Program-made: the position numbers and the translations under genes | Source: JBJSXJ01 sp044235425 | GTDB taxonomy: Bacteria > Planctomycetota > Planctomycetia > Pirellulales > Pirellulaceae | Length of the DNA stretch: 64,000 bases | Assembly: GCA_044235425.1 (NCBI GenBank) | Contig: JBIIHW010000016.1 | Span: 33,883-97,882 of the forward strand | Direction of reading: 5' to 3' | The notes under the pieces: generated by a model | The model's database searches: none | Told to the model about the DNA's origin: nothing | Seen by the model: the letters and a program-made list of their open reading frames with translations, nothing else | Part shown: positions 54,210 to 62,131 of the stretch, piece after piece | How positions within the stretch are numbered: the first letter of the stretch is position 1 | Layout of the letters: every line of letters begins with the position of its first letter

Positions 54210-55124
54210 CTAGACCAGCGATGAGTCGGCTGATTGAAGTATCGTTTTCCACGCAGCCCGCGCCCGCTGAATCATCCCCGAGGCTTCCTTGTCGTCCCGG
54301 CATTTAAACTTGATCATCACAGCTTGAATGAGCTGATCCGCATCTCCCGCGACGCGGTCCTGGGCCTCGATGATCGCACGATCGTCGGGGGAGAGCTTCG
54401 CTAAAGCAGCTGGCGACGGTTTACCCTGCAGCACTTTCCGATTCAGCTTCTTTAGTTTCCGCTGCTTCTTCTGCTCGTGAACCTCGTCCGTCACTTTTTC
54501 AAAGGCCCGCTGGATTCGCTTGGTGGCGGCTTCGAGCGACGATTCAAATTCTTCGGCCACTTTCTCGCGAAAGGGCAGGTCGGTGAGATTAGGGCGCTGA
54601 CAATCAATCCAGCGATGAATGATCCATTGATCATTTTCCCGCAGTTTCTCCGCCGCCAAGTAAAGCATCTCCTGCTCGATCTGCTGCATTTCTTTTTCGA
54701 TCGCCTCAGTCGAAGGTGAAACATCGCCTTTCGGGGCGCCGGGAACGTGATCGTTGAAGTCTTGATAGTTCTCCCTGTGTTTTTCTTTGTTCTTGACAAG
54801 CGCAGTGGTTTTTCGCGATAGATCCACGGCGCGGCAATCGGCAACGCGCATCATGACACAGTGCATGAGCTTGAACTGAATCTCGGGATCCGAGATTTTC
54901 TGCTTTTCCGCGAATTCTTCTTCCGTCCAGGCCTTGATGGGCGAGGTACTTACCTCGGAAAGCACGTCGGACTGGTCGGCAACAGCAGGACTATATCTTT
55001 TACTTACTCGCCGACGTATATCGTCGTCGAAGTGCTTGAGCACCAAGAAGGCCCAAGCTTCCTTGTCTCCTTGGATCGCTAAAAGAAATCGTCGCCACAT
55101 TTCCGGGATGTTACGAGTCTTCAT
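54210..55124 (-). CDS. sigma-70-like (ECF-type) RNA polymerase sigma factor candidate
   Basis: 304 aa from ATG 55124, chosen because GAGGTG lies six bases upstream; GTG 55133 is possible. The N-terminus reads WRRFLLAIQGDKEAWAFLV ... DQSDVLSEV, matching sigma region 2 in spacing. The segment VAEEFESSLEAATKRIQRAF matches a region-4 helix-turn-helix, and lies near residue 180. A ~110-residue basic tail (KKQRKLKKLNRKVLQ) extends beyond the usual ECF length, as in planctomycete sigma factors near kinases. The divergent gene has an ECF-type promoter, which supports the call. The weak part is low overall similarity to standard ECFs. Confidence 0.6.
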   Translation of the reverse strand: MKTRNIPEMWRRFLLAIQGDKEAWAFLVLKHFDDDIRRRVSKRYSPAVADQSDVLSEVSTSPIKAWTEEEFAEKQKISDPEIQFKLMHCVMMRVADCRAVDLSRKTTALVKNKEKHRENYQDFNDHVPGAPKGDVSPSTEAIEKEMQQIEQEMLYLAAEKLRENDQWIIHRWIDCQRPNLTDLPFREKVAEEFESSLEAATKRIQRAFEKVTDEVHEQKKQRKLKKLNRKVLQGKPSPAALAKLSPDDRAIIEAQDRVAGDADQLIQAVMIKFKCRDDKEASGMIQRARAAWKTILQSADSSLV

Positions 55125-55292
55125 CACGTGCACCTCGAAGAAGAAACGGGAGCGAAAGAAATTTACCGTGAGTTGTCAGCCTCAATTGAGTCCACTCGGC
55201 GCCGACCAGCAAGCGGCAGATGGTAAGTTATACATCGTGTTTCGTCAAATTTAATTGATGCCTTAATTCCCGTGAAAAAACATCTTTTGTCA

Positions 55293-55321
55293 GGAACCAG
55301 GTTTATCCATCGATTGTCTAA
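55293..55321 (+). promoter_or_regulatory. ECF-type promoter (GGAACC-N17-GTCTAA)
   Basis: -35 GGAACC at 55293-55298, a 17-base spacer, -10 GTCTAA at 55316-55321. This matches the general ECF sigma consensus (GGAAC, 16-17 bp, GTC/TCTAA). It lies 87 bp before the small membrane protein gene and directs transcription toward the kinase genes, opposite to the sigma-like gene. Transcription would start near 55328. Confidence 0.65.
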
Positions 55322-55408
55322 GTGAAGGTGGAAGACGAAGAGGAAGAGCCTACCACATCGAACACGATTCCCCTGGTTCAGCACAGTTTTTTACGACGGG
55401 AGACACTT

Positions 55409-55735
55409 ATGCAAACGCGACAGAATACGAAACAATATTTTCATGTTCTAAGATTTTTTTGGACGAAGCGCTGGCAGATCGCCACCCTCACCTTGTTGCC
55501 CCTCATGGTGGTCACCACCTGGGGCCTGGTGACGACTCCACCCGCTGTCCCGCCCTCCAACCAGCAGCTGAAGCTAAATTTCGCACAGATTGATCTTTAT
55601 GATCAAGGTCAAGCAGCGACGAAGGCAGCTTCACCGGTATCCAGGGATGGCTCGGCTACCACTGCTCCCTCGAAAGGCGCCGCTCCCACAGCGACGCCCA
55701 CAACTTCTAGCTCTGCGCCCGCCGTCCCCAGCTAA
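55409..55735 (+). CDS. small single-pass membrane protein, unknown
   Basis: 108 aa. ATG 55409 with GGGAG six bases upstream. Basic N-terminus (RQNTKQYFHVLRFFWTKRW), one hydrophobic helix (about 22-40, IATLTLLPLMVVTTWGLV), then an exterior Pro/Thr/Ala/Ser-rich disordered tail. I do not recognise it. Size, single helix and place beside a sigma-like gene fit an anti-sigma or kinase accessory protein (inference); however it lacks a zinc-finger (HxxxCxxC) motif. It is first in the run leading to the kinase. Confidence 0.7.
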   Translation: MQTRQNTKQYFHVLRFFWTKRWQIATLTLLPLMVVTTWGLVTTPPAVPPSNQQLKLNFAQIDLYDQGQAATKAASPVSRDGSATTAPSKGAAPTATPTTSSSAPAVPS

Positions 55736-55913
55736 TTACAAATTTTTGTCCTTGGGGTGAGATTCGTTGCGATTGAGGGGATAGCCTGGGATGATGGTGC
55801 TGAACAAGTTTCGGCACCGCTTGAAAAGACGGATCTGATCTGAAAGGATCGGAACGGAGTCGTAGAGGGGTGACAGAGTTGACAAAACTGGTGTCAGCGG
55901 AATTGGGCGATCG

Positions 55914-57872
55914 ATGACTTCTGACGCGTCGGAAATCGATAGGGCGTATAAGCGTGTGCTTAAGGATTTAGCGCGCGCCCGGGGATTAGCCCAGGATTCA
56001 GCCGTTTCCGAGCAGGCGGCTGATACCGCGCCACCATCCACCACCGAAGCGGTCAGTGCGGTACCTCGCCACCCCCCTCCCATCGCCACACCTCCGCAGC
56101 AGCCTGTCGTCGTCCATCGCGCTGAGGACGTCACGCTGAATTTCACCGGTGGTTCGTCCCGCACGGAGCCCAAACGCGGCGACGAAAAGTCCGGCGATAT
56201 CATCGACGGTAGGTACGAACTGGAACAGATGTTGCAGGAAGGTGGCCAAGGTGCTGTCTGGCGAGCGAAAGATTTAAAGACTTATCGAGCGATCGCAATC
56301 AAACTGATTTTCCAGAAAGACAACCACGAGGAACGAGCGTTACGGGAACCGCAGCTCCTGCGCCATTTGAACCATGAGAACATCGTTGAAATCCGTGACA
56401 TCGAAATTCAAAAAGAGCAGGTCTCTCCGTATATCGCCTACGAGTACATTGAGGGCCATGACCTGAATCATGTGGTTCATGACTCGATGCCCAGCATCGA
56501 ACAGGCGGCAACTTGGTGCCGTGACATCGCTCGAGCGATGCAGCACGCGCATGAGCAAGGTGTTCTGCATCGCGACTTGAAGCCCCAAAATGTCATGCTG
56601 CAAACATCCACTAACAAGATCAAGGTGATCGACTTTGGCCTGGGGAAGGCCGTCCATGCGCTAGACAATGACGAGAACTCCAGGTCTGGTGATTTTTCGC
56701 GGGTGGGTACCGCTCGTTGGGCCGCACCCGAACAGTTTAGGACGAAAGCCACTTTCGCCACGGATATCTATCAGATCGGCGCTATCCTCTACTTCACTCT
56801 CACGCGCGAAGCCCCACGGGATCGGCAGTCGGAACTGCAGGCTGACTCATCCCAGGTGATCAATTCAATTCGGCGTGACATCGGCGGATTGCCCGAGGTA
56901 CCACGCCCCCTGGAAAACATTTGCTTACAAGCCCTCAAACCCTGCGCGAAAGACCGGCAAGCAACTGCACAGGAACTGGCCGATCAACTTGATCAGTTTT
57001 TGGGATTGAACCCCGGTTTTGCTCCGCAAACGACGACCCGGGCGAAGCGCACCCTGATTCGTCGATCAGTAGAAATCACCAGCCTCTGCTTCGTTTCAAT
57101 CCTACTTGTCTTCGCGACGCTAGCCATGTCGAGACGCGCTGATGAGGCGCGCGATAAGCAGCAGGGATTCTCTCGACTATCCGCAGCAGATTTCGGGGTT
57201 CTGAAAGGATCTCTTTCCGCCATCCAAGCTTCACCTTTTCCTCAGCTACTGCGTACTGGAATCACGGAAATCAAACCCGAGGGCATCAGTCTCATTGAGC
57301 TAAAGCCAACACCATCTGAACATCAAAACCAGGCGATTAAATCCTTTACGTTTTCGCTTGAAATGCGACCACTGGGCGACCCCATATCGTTTGGCATTAT
57401 CCTCGCCTCGCGGAAATTGGGTGAAAACCACATACAGCAACACATTATCAAAATCGATCGATTACCGGAGCACGAAGAACCATCTACCGAGGAAGCACAT
57501 TTTCTGGTCGCAACTCATTCTCTAGTCAGACTTGAGTTTGCGCAAACCGATACGAGCGAGTCAAATCAATCCCATATCGGTGAGCTCTTCTACCGAGTTC
57601 CCGGGCCGATTGGACACAAAGACGAAATAATACTTGGACCGAAGACAGACAATGAATGGATCGAAATTAGTTGTACTGTTCAGTCAAATCAAATAACCTC
57701 CCTTACAATTGCCGGAGTCGAATGCCGTGAAATTGTAAATGACAATCTGTTGAAACAGTGGCTAATTCGCGAGAATACCGAGGATATAGCTCATGGTTTT
57801 TTCGTATGGGCAACTCACGATCAAGGGTATGAGGTTAGGAACTGTAAGCGAAAATATGTTTACGAGCGATAG
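55914..57872 (+). CDS. transmembrane serine/threonine protein kinase
   Basis: 652 aa. Basic/disordered head (1-95), then a complete Hanks-type kinase: Gly loop QEGGQGAVW (108-116), Lys130, HRDLKPQN (219-226), DFG (240-242), APE (271-273). One transmembrane helix about 386-405 (SLCFVSILLVFATLAMS), then a ~245-residue exterior domain with no known motif (FTFSLEMRPLGDPISFG ... PGPIGHKDEIILG), a candidate sensor. All catalytic residues are present, so it should be active. The exterior part is coded by visibly AT-richer DNA. ATG 55914 has only a weak ribosome site. Confidence 0.94.
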   Translation: MTSDASEIDRAYKRVLKDLARARGLAQDSAVSEQAADTAPPSTTEAVSAVPRHPPPIATPPQQPVVVHRAEDVTLNFTGGSSRTEPKRGDEKSGDIIDGRYELEQMLQEGGQGAVWRAKDLKTYRAIAIKLIFQKDNHEERALREPQLLRHLNHENIVEIRDIEIQKEQVSPYIAYEYIEGHDLNHVVHDSMPSIEQAATWCRDIARAMQHAHEQGVLHRDLKPQNVMLQTSTNKIKVIDFGLGKAVHALDNDENSRSGDFSRVGTARWAAPEQFRTKATFATDIYQIGAILYFTLTREAPRDRQSELQADSSQVINSIRRDIGGLPEVPRPLENICLQALKPCAKDRQATAQELADQLDQFLGLNPGFAPQTTTRAKRTLIRRSVEITSLCFVSILLVFATLAMSRRADEARDKQQGFSRLSAADFGVLKGSLSAIQASPFPQLLRTGITEIKPEGISLIELKPTPSEHQNQAIKSFTFSLEMRPLGDPISFGIILASRKLGENHIQQHIIKIDRLPEHEEPSTEEAHFLVATHSLVRLEFAQTDTSESNQSHIGELFYRVPGPIGHKDEIILGPKTDNEWIEISCTVQSNQITSLTIAGVECREIVNDNLLKQWLIRENTEDIAHGFFVWATHDQGYEVRNCKRKYVYER

Positions 57873-57929
57873 GAAAACACGACCCAAACCACCTAGATTG
57901 TTACTCTTTATATGAAAGGCAGATTTTAA

Positions 57930-58373
57930 ATGGACGGAATTATTATTGATGTAGGTCAATTGACTGATGACCCCTCGGCAGGTCCTGCAGTGGCGGTTGC
58001 AGCTGCAGGGTATTTGACGCCGAACTGGGAACTTTTTAGTGTTAAAACTTTGCCTTCTGGAGATAAAGCTGGTGATATAAGAGTAACCATATCTGCGACA
58101 AGAAGCGGCTGCACTTGGGTTAGTTACAGACTAAGGTGGGATTACGTTACAATTCCCAAAAGCGACTACGTCGCAAGTGACTTCGCAACTATACCTGAAA
58201 AACTTGTATCTAATCCACCTCCATCAAAAGTAACAGAAATAATCAAAGGATTAATGGTCGGCAAGTCAATAATGATTGGAGTATATGTAAAATACAGGGA
58301 CTCACGATTTATGGATGTCTACGATCCACCTTTTAGTGCACGAGGGAATCTTGTCGACAACGTTCCTGGATAG
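57930..58373 (+). CDS. small protein of unknown function, AT-rich
   Basis: 147 aa. ATG 57930 with AAAGG about nine bases upstream. No signal peptide; a beta-rich soluble chain (GDIRVTISATRSGCTWVSYR, IMIGVYVKYRDSRFM) with one Cys. No family recognised. The gene is clearly lower in GC than its neighbours and uses codons ending in A/T, suggesting a different origin or a lineage-specific gene. It lies between two kinase genes (57 and 30 bp gaps), so it is probably co-transcribed and may be a substrate or adaptor (inference). Confidence 0.65.
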   Translation: MDGIIIDVGQLTDDPSAGPAVAVAAAGYLTPNWELFSVKTLPSGDKAGDIRVTISATRSGCTWVSYRLRWDYVTIPKSDYVASDFATIPEKLVSNPPPSKVTEIIKGLMVGKSIMIGVYVKYRDSRFMDVYDPPFSARGNLVDNVPG

Positions 58374-58403
58374 TTGCGAACCTGCACAACTTCGAGTTGA
58401 CGT

Positions 58404-60743
58404 ATGGATACCCCGCTCACGGACGGACACGATGACGAGAACTGCGCCGTTGAGCGCGGGGGCTCACCATGTGAATCAGCCCATCCGCCTCGGGAATTAA
58501 ATGCGCTGCGAAATCTACTGCAGACTCGTCCAAAGGACGCTTCTGCACTGAGAACAGCGGAACAAAATCAGATCCAGCATCTCCTCAGCTGGATCCATTC
58601 TCGGCGGCATCTGCTGCCACTGCAGGAAAGTGTGAAGAAGCTTTCAGCCGACGAGCTGCTCGACTGGCAGTTGGGCCTTATCACCCTTCAGCTTCAGGAA
58701 GTCGTATCCGACTACCACTATGCGTTTTTGGCCGCAGAGCGGCCTGTGATTCGGGACTACGTCGCCGAAATCCCCGTCCTCGCACAGCCGCTCTTCACCC
58801 TCGCACTCATCACCAAAGATGTCGAACTGCGAACGCGTCGCGCGGAGATCATTCGAAAGGAGGATTACACCGCGGATTTTCCTGAGCTGGTGGCTGAGAT
58901 CCGCGACATCATCGGCGCCAGCGAAGCTGACCTGCCCGCACTCTACGGCGATCGATACCGCCTGCGAAGACATCTGCGACACGACCTCGCCGGCAATGCC
59001 TACGAAGCAGATGATCGCCGGTTCCGACGTGCGGTTATCGTACGTTTTTTGGAGTTCGCTGACTACGAGGAGTTCGGGCAGTTTCATGAGGATTGCTGGA
59101 AGGCCGCAAAATTCCGCCATCCCCATCTCATCCAAGTCTACGACCAAGGAATCTCTCAAGGCCGCGGCTTCGTAGTCCATGAACTGCTTACTGGTGAGCC
59201 GCTGCTCAGGCGGGTCCAGCAGAAACGACCCTCGCTTCGCCAAGCAGTGAAGTGGTGCCTCGATATTGCCGACCTGCTCGCCGCTGCCGAATCGTCCGGC
59301 CAAGTCCCCTTTTGCGACCTGCGTCCCCAGCAGTTCCTCATCACCCCCCATGAGAAAATCAAGCTGCTGAATTCGCGTCTGGGTGTCTTCCCCGCTTGCC
59401 AGGCGATCGGCGACGAAACCATAAGTGCCGCCCTCGCACCGCTGACCAGCGACGATTGTCCGCGGCGAACACCTGCTAATTTTGTTGATTTTAACTGGAG
59501 CAGCCCCGAGCAGCTCGCCGGTGACAAAAGCCCGCTCAGCCCAGTCTTTCAGCTCGGAGCGCTGCTCTACTATCTGCTCACCGACCATCCACCATTTCCA
59601 CTGGCCACCACCGCTCACGCGGCAACCGAATTCAGGCGCCAAATCCCGCTGGCGGCGAATCTGTTACGCCCCGAGGTGCCGTCCGATTTGGCCAGGTTTT
59701 GCGAGCGAACACTCGCCTGGAATCCCGCGGATCGCCCGCGCACAGTGAGTCTGTTGCGAGATGAGCTCATGAAATTCAGCGAGTTGTCGTCGTCGGATAC
59801 CACTGGGGCGCTGACATCATCCAATGCCCAGTCATCGGAACTGCGCCCCACGATGACCGTGCCTGACCGCTACGTCGTCGATAAACTACTGGGACAAGGC
59901 GGCTGGGCGGAAGTATGGCGGGCTCAAGATACCTGCCTGCGACGCGACGTCGCTCTCAAACTGCTGCGTTTAAATTTCGAGGAGCAACACAAACGCTTCG
60001 CGCGCGAGGCCCGGATGAGTGCTGCGCTGAAACATCCACTGATCGTCGACATTTACGATCATGGTACCTTCGAGGGACAGGCTTATATTGCCTATGAATT
60101 GATCCATGGACGTACACTCACCGAAGAAGTCGCTCAGCACGGACTACCCGAGCCAAAGGTAGCGGCCGAGTGGTGTCGGGATATCGCACGGGCCATTCAG
60201 TTCGCCCATTCCCATGAAAAACAGGTCGTCCATCGCGACCTCACGCCCAACAACATCATGATCACCGCCGATCGACGGATTAAGGTGCTGGATTTCGGAT
60301 TGGCAATCTACATGAATCCCGGCTCGGTCGGCGATCTATCCATCAGCCATCAAGGAGGTAAGCGATTTCGCGGCACCTATCGTTGGACCAGCCCCGAACA
60401 ACTCCAGGGTTTCGCATCGACACTCAGCGACATCCACGGCATCGGCTCCCTCCTCTATTTTCTTCTCACCGGAGATTGTCCTTTTGGTGGTAGCGACTTC
60501 AATGACGCGATCGAGAAACGACAAAAACAGCCCCCGTCCATGCAAAACAAGCTCCGTCCAGTCCCGGAGAGACTGGAAGAAATCTGCTTCAAGGCGCTCG
60601 AGACGGAACCGCAGTTGCGTCACAGTTCCGCCGCTCAACTAGCCGACGATCTAGATCAATTCCTTCACAGCCATGGCCAGGCGACGAGCAAACCGTCGCT
60701 CTGGGCAAGAATTCGCTCGCAATTCATCAGCAAGCCTAGCTGA
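58404..60743 (+). CDS. tandem protein: pseudokinase-like domain fused to active Ser/Thr kinase
   Basis: 779 aa, soluble (no transmembrane helix). Residues 1-180: helical N-terminus of unknown type. Residues ~185-460: kinase fold without key residues: VAIK Lys is Arg214 (VIVR), HRD is FCD (303-305), catalytic loop LRPQQ, and DFG is NSR (323-325), while the SPEQ segment (367-370) is kept. This is a pseudokinase. Residues ~490-765: active-looking kinase with Gly loop GQGGWAEVW, Lys519, HRDLTPNN (610-617; Thr for the usual Lys), DFG (630-632), SPEQ. The pair likely works by pseudokinase control of the second domain. Its end overlaps the convergent metacaspase by 8 bp. Confidence 0.9.
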   Translation: MDTPLTDGHDDENCAVERGGSPCESAHPPRELNALRNLLQTRPKDASALRTAEQNQIQHLLSWIHSRRHLLPLQESVKKLSADELLDWQLGLITLQLQEVVSDYHYAFLAAERPVIRDYVAEIPVLAQPLFTLALITKDVELRTRRAEIIRKEDYTADFPELVAEIRDIIGASEADLPALYGDRYRLRRHLRHDLAGNAYEADDRRFRRAVIVRFLEFADYEEFGQFHEDCWKAAKFRHPHLIQVYDQGISQGRGFVVHELLTGEPLLRRVQQKRPSLRQAVKWCLDIADLLAAAESSGQVPFCDLRPQQFLITPHEKIKLLNSRLGVFPACQAIGDETISAALAPLTSDDCPRRTPANFVDFNWSSPEQLAGDKSPLSPVFQLGALLYYLLTDHPPFPLATTAHAATEFRRQIPLAANLLRPEVPSDLARFCERTLAWNPADRPRTVSLLRDELMKFSELSSSDTTGALTSSNAQSSELRPTMTVPDRYVVDKLLGQGGWAEVWRAQDTCLRRDVALKLLRLNFEEQHKRFAREARMSAALKHPLIVDIYDHGTFEGQAYIAYELIHGRTLTEEVAQHGLPEPKVAAEWCRDIARAIQFAHSHEKQVVHRDLTPNNIMITADRRIKVLDFGLAIYMNPGSVGDLSISHQGGKRFRGTYRWTSPEQLQGFASTLSDIHGIGSLLYFLLTGDCPFGGSDFNDAIEKRQKQPPSMQNKLRPVPERLEEICFKALETEPQLRHSSAAQLADDLDQFLHSHGQATSKPSLWARIRSQFISKPS

Positions 60744-61548
60744 AGACCTTCCACGCCTTCATGGTCGCAGAGCCATTGATGTTCGGAGTCTGCACATAGG
60801 CTGCCGAAGGCAAACGTTTGCGGATCGCGTTATACCAATCTTGATAGGTGGCGGTTGCCTTAAGTGTCGCCAAGGCCTTGAGAGCCGAATAGGTAAACGC
60901 TCCATTCGGTCGGCCTGAGAACCAAGCATCGGCACTCGTTTCCGCATCCTGACAACCCGACAAGAGCAGCGCATAGAAACTGCCCGGGGCCGTGGAGGAA
61001 CGCACTTTGCGAATACCCATCGTCTTAATCTGGCTCTGGGTCAAGAACGTGCTCGGAGGTAAGAAGCGAGTCTTCGTGATCTGGGCAACCTTGCTGTTGC
61101 CAAGTGCAGCCGACTCGATCGGTGAAAATCTGGCTACCGTGCCGGAATGACACGAATCCGAAATGAAGACCAGTCGCACACCATCCGCTCGAGCGGCAAA
61201 CAGTTTCGATAGCTCGTCGTCGATCAGCGGTCCGTTCGTAAAAATGTCGTACGGACAAAGACATTCATCATAACCATCCGGCTCATCGCCATTCTTATCG
61301 GGCACGAAAGAGCCATGTCCCGAGTACTCAATGACAACCTGATCGCCGGCCTTCGCTTTGGCAATCGTCGCCGTAATGCCGGCCCGGATCGCTTTGCCCG
61401 TCGCAGCCTTATCCAGCAGCGTCGCCACAGTAAAACCACGCGCCTTCAAGACGGCCGACCAGTCCACCACATCATTCACGCAGCCGGCCAGATCATTTCC
61501 CGTTTTAGGATAATCATTGATCCCAATGCAGAAAGCAAACTTCGCCAT
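60736..61548 (-). CDS. caspase-family protease (metacaspase, peptidase C14)
   Basis: 270 aa; GAGGAG six bases before ATG 61548. Caspase-like fold from the first residue (KFAFCIGINDYPKTGNDLAGCVND). Catalytic dyad His78 in EYSGHGS and Cys133 in SDSCHSG; the strand before it, VRLVFISDSC, is typical. No prodomain and no visible extra domain, so control must be by a partner or ligand. Calcium-type acidic residues (DKNGDEPDGYDE, 84-95) are present. Expected to cut after basic residues (Arg/Lys). Location opposite two kinases suggests one system; that is inference. Confidence 0.93.
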   Translation of the reverse strand: MAKFAFCIGINDYPKTGNDLAGCVNDVVDWSAVLKARGFTVATLLDKAATGKAIRAGITATIAKAKAGDQVVIEYSGHGSFVPDKNGDEPDGYDECLCPYDIFTNGPLIDDELSKLFAARADGVRLVFISDSCHSGTVARFSPIESAALGNSKVAQITKTRFLPPSTFLTQSQIKTMGIRKVRSSTAPGSFYALLLSGCQDAETSADAWFSGRPNGAFTYSALKALATLKATATYQDWYNAIRKRLPSAAYVQTPNINGSATMKAWKVFS

Positions 61549-61627
61549 GATCAGCTCCTCGCTAAAAGTTTGTAGCTTCTAATTATTGCGAGGTTATACA
61601 GCATGATGTGTGCGAAGCCAATATCTA

Positions 61628-62131
61628 CTACTGCTTTCCCTGATTTTTTATTTCCTCCAAAATTACCTGCTGAATCTCAACCGAACGTAAAATAGTCTTC
61701 ATACGAAGATTTAATGCCTCAACTTGCATTTCAAGTGTGTCTAGGCGATCTTTCGATGTCGCGCAATTTGGCTCACTACGTGTACGAGGCTCTTCGGCCA
61801 CGTATTGCCTCGCTGCCGTCGTGTACATCGGGGCCGCCATGTAGATCGGCATCATAGGAACCACAGGCATGGATTCGACTACCGCCGCTCGTGGTGCCGT
61901 GTTTACCAGTGGTGCTCGACCACCGCGAGATACACGCTCTGTTCCCCGGTCGGCGCCATCACACTTGCAAGCTGCCTGACAGCAGTGGCTGTGCCCCTGA
62001 CAGACATGCCGTTGAATACATAAACGCGGCCAGCTTTTGTGATCAGAACCACAATTCTGCTCGCCTCCGTACCCTCCAGATGCAACACATAATGCCGCAC
62101 AGAGTATGAATGCACTCGATAACTGTCGCAT
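61628..62131 (-). CDS. small Cys-rich exported protein with C-terminal coiled coil
   Basis: 167 aa; AGGTG about five bases before ATG 62131. Signal peptide (FILCAALCVASGG), then a cysteine/histidine-rich stretch (LCIQRHVCQGHSHCCQAACKC) likely disulphide-bonded or metal-binding, a Met/Pro/Ala linker (VVPMMPIYMAAPMYTT) and a coiled-coil end (LDTLEMQVEALNLRMKTIL). No known family. It lies just upstream of the metacaspase on the same strand (79 bp gap), so may be co-transcribed with it. Confidence 0.7.
   Translation of the reverse strand: MRQLSSAFILCAALCVASGGYGGEQNCGSDHKSWPRLCIQRHVCQGHSHCCQAACKCDGADRGTERVSRGGRAPLVNTAPRAAVVESMPVVPMMPIYMAAPMYTTAARQYVAEEPRTRSEPNCATSKDRLDTLEMQVEALNLRMKTILRSVEIQQVILEEIKNQGKQ

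Noticed and set aside
55851..55880. A second GGAAC box before the kinase as another ECF promoter
   Set aside because: No GTC or TCTAA-type -10 follows at 16-17 bp.
55877..55907. TTGACA box before the first kinase as a housekeeping promoter
   Set aside because: No -10-like sequence at a fitting distance, so not called.
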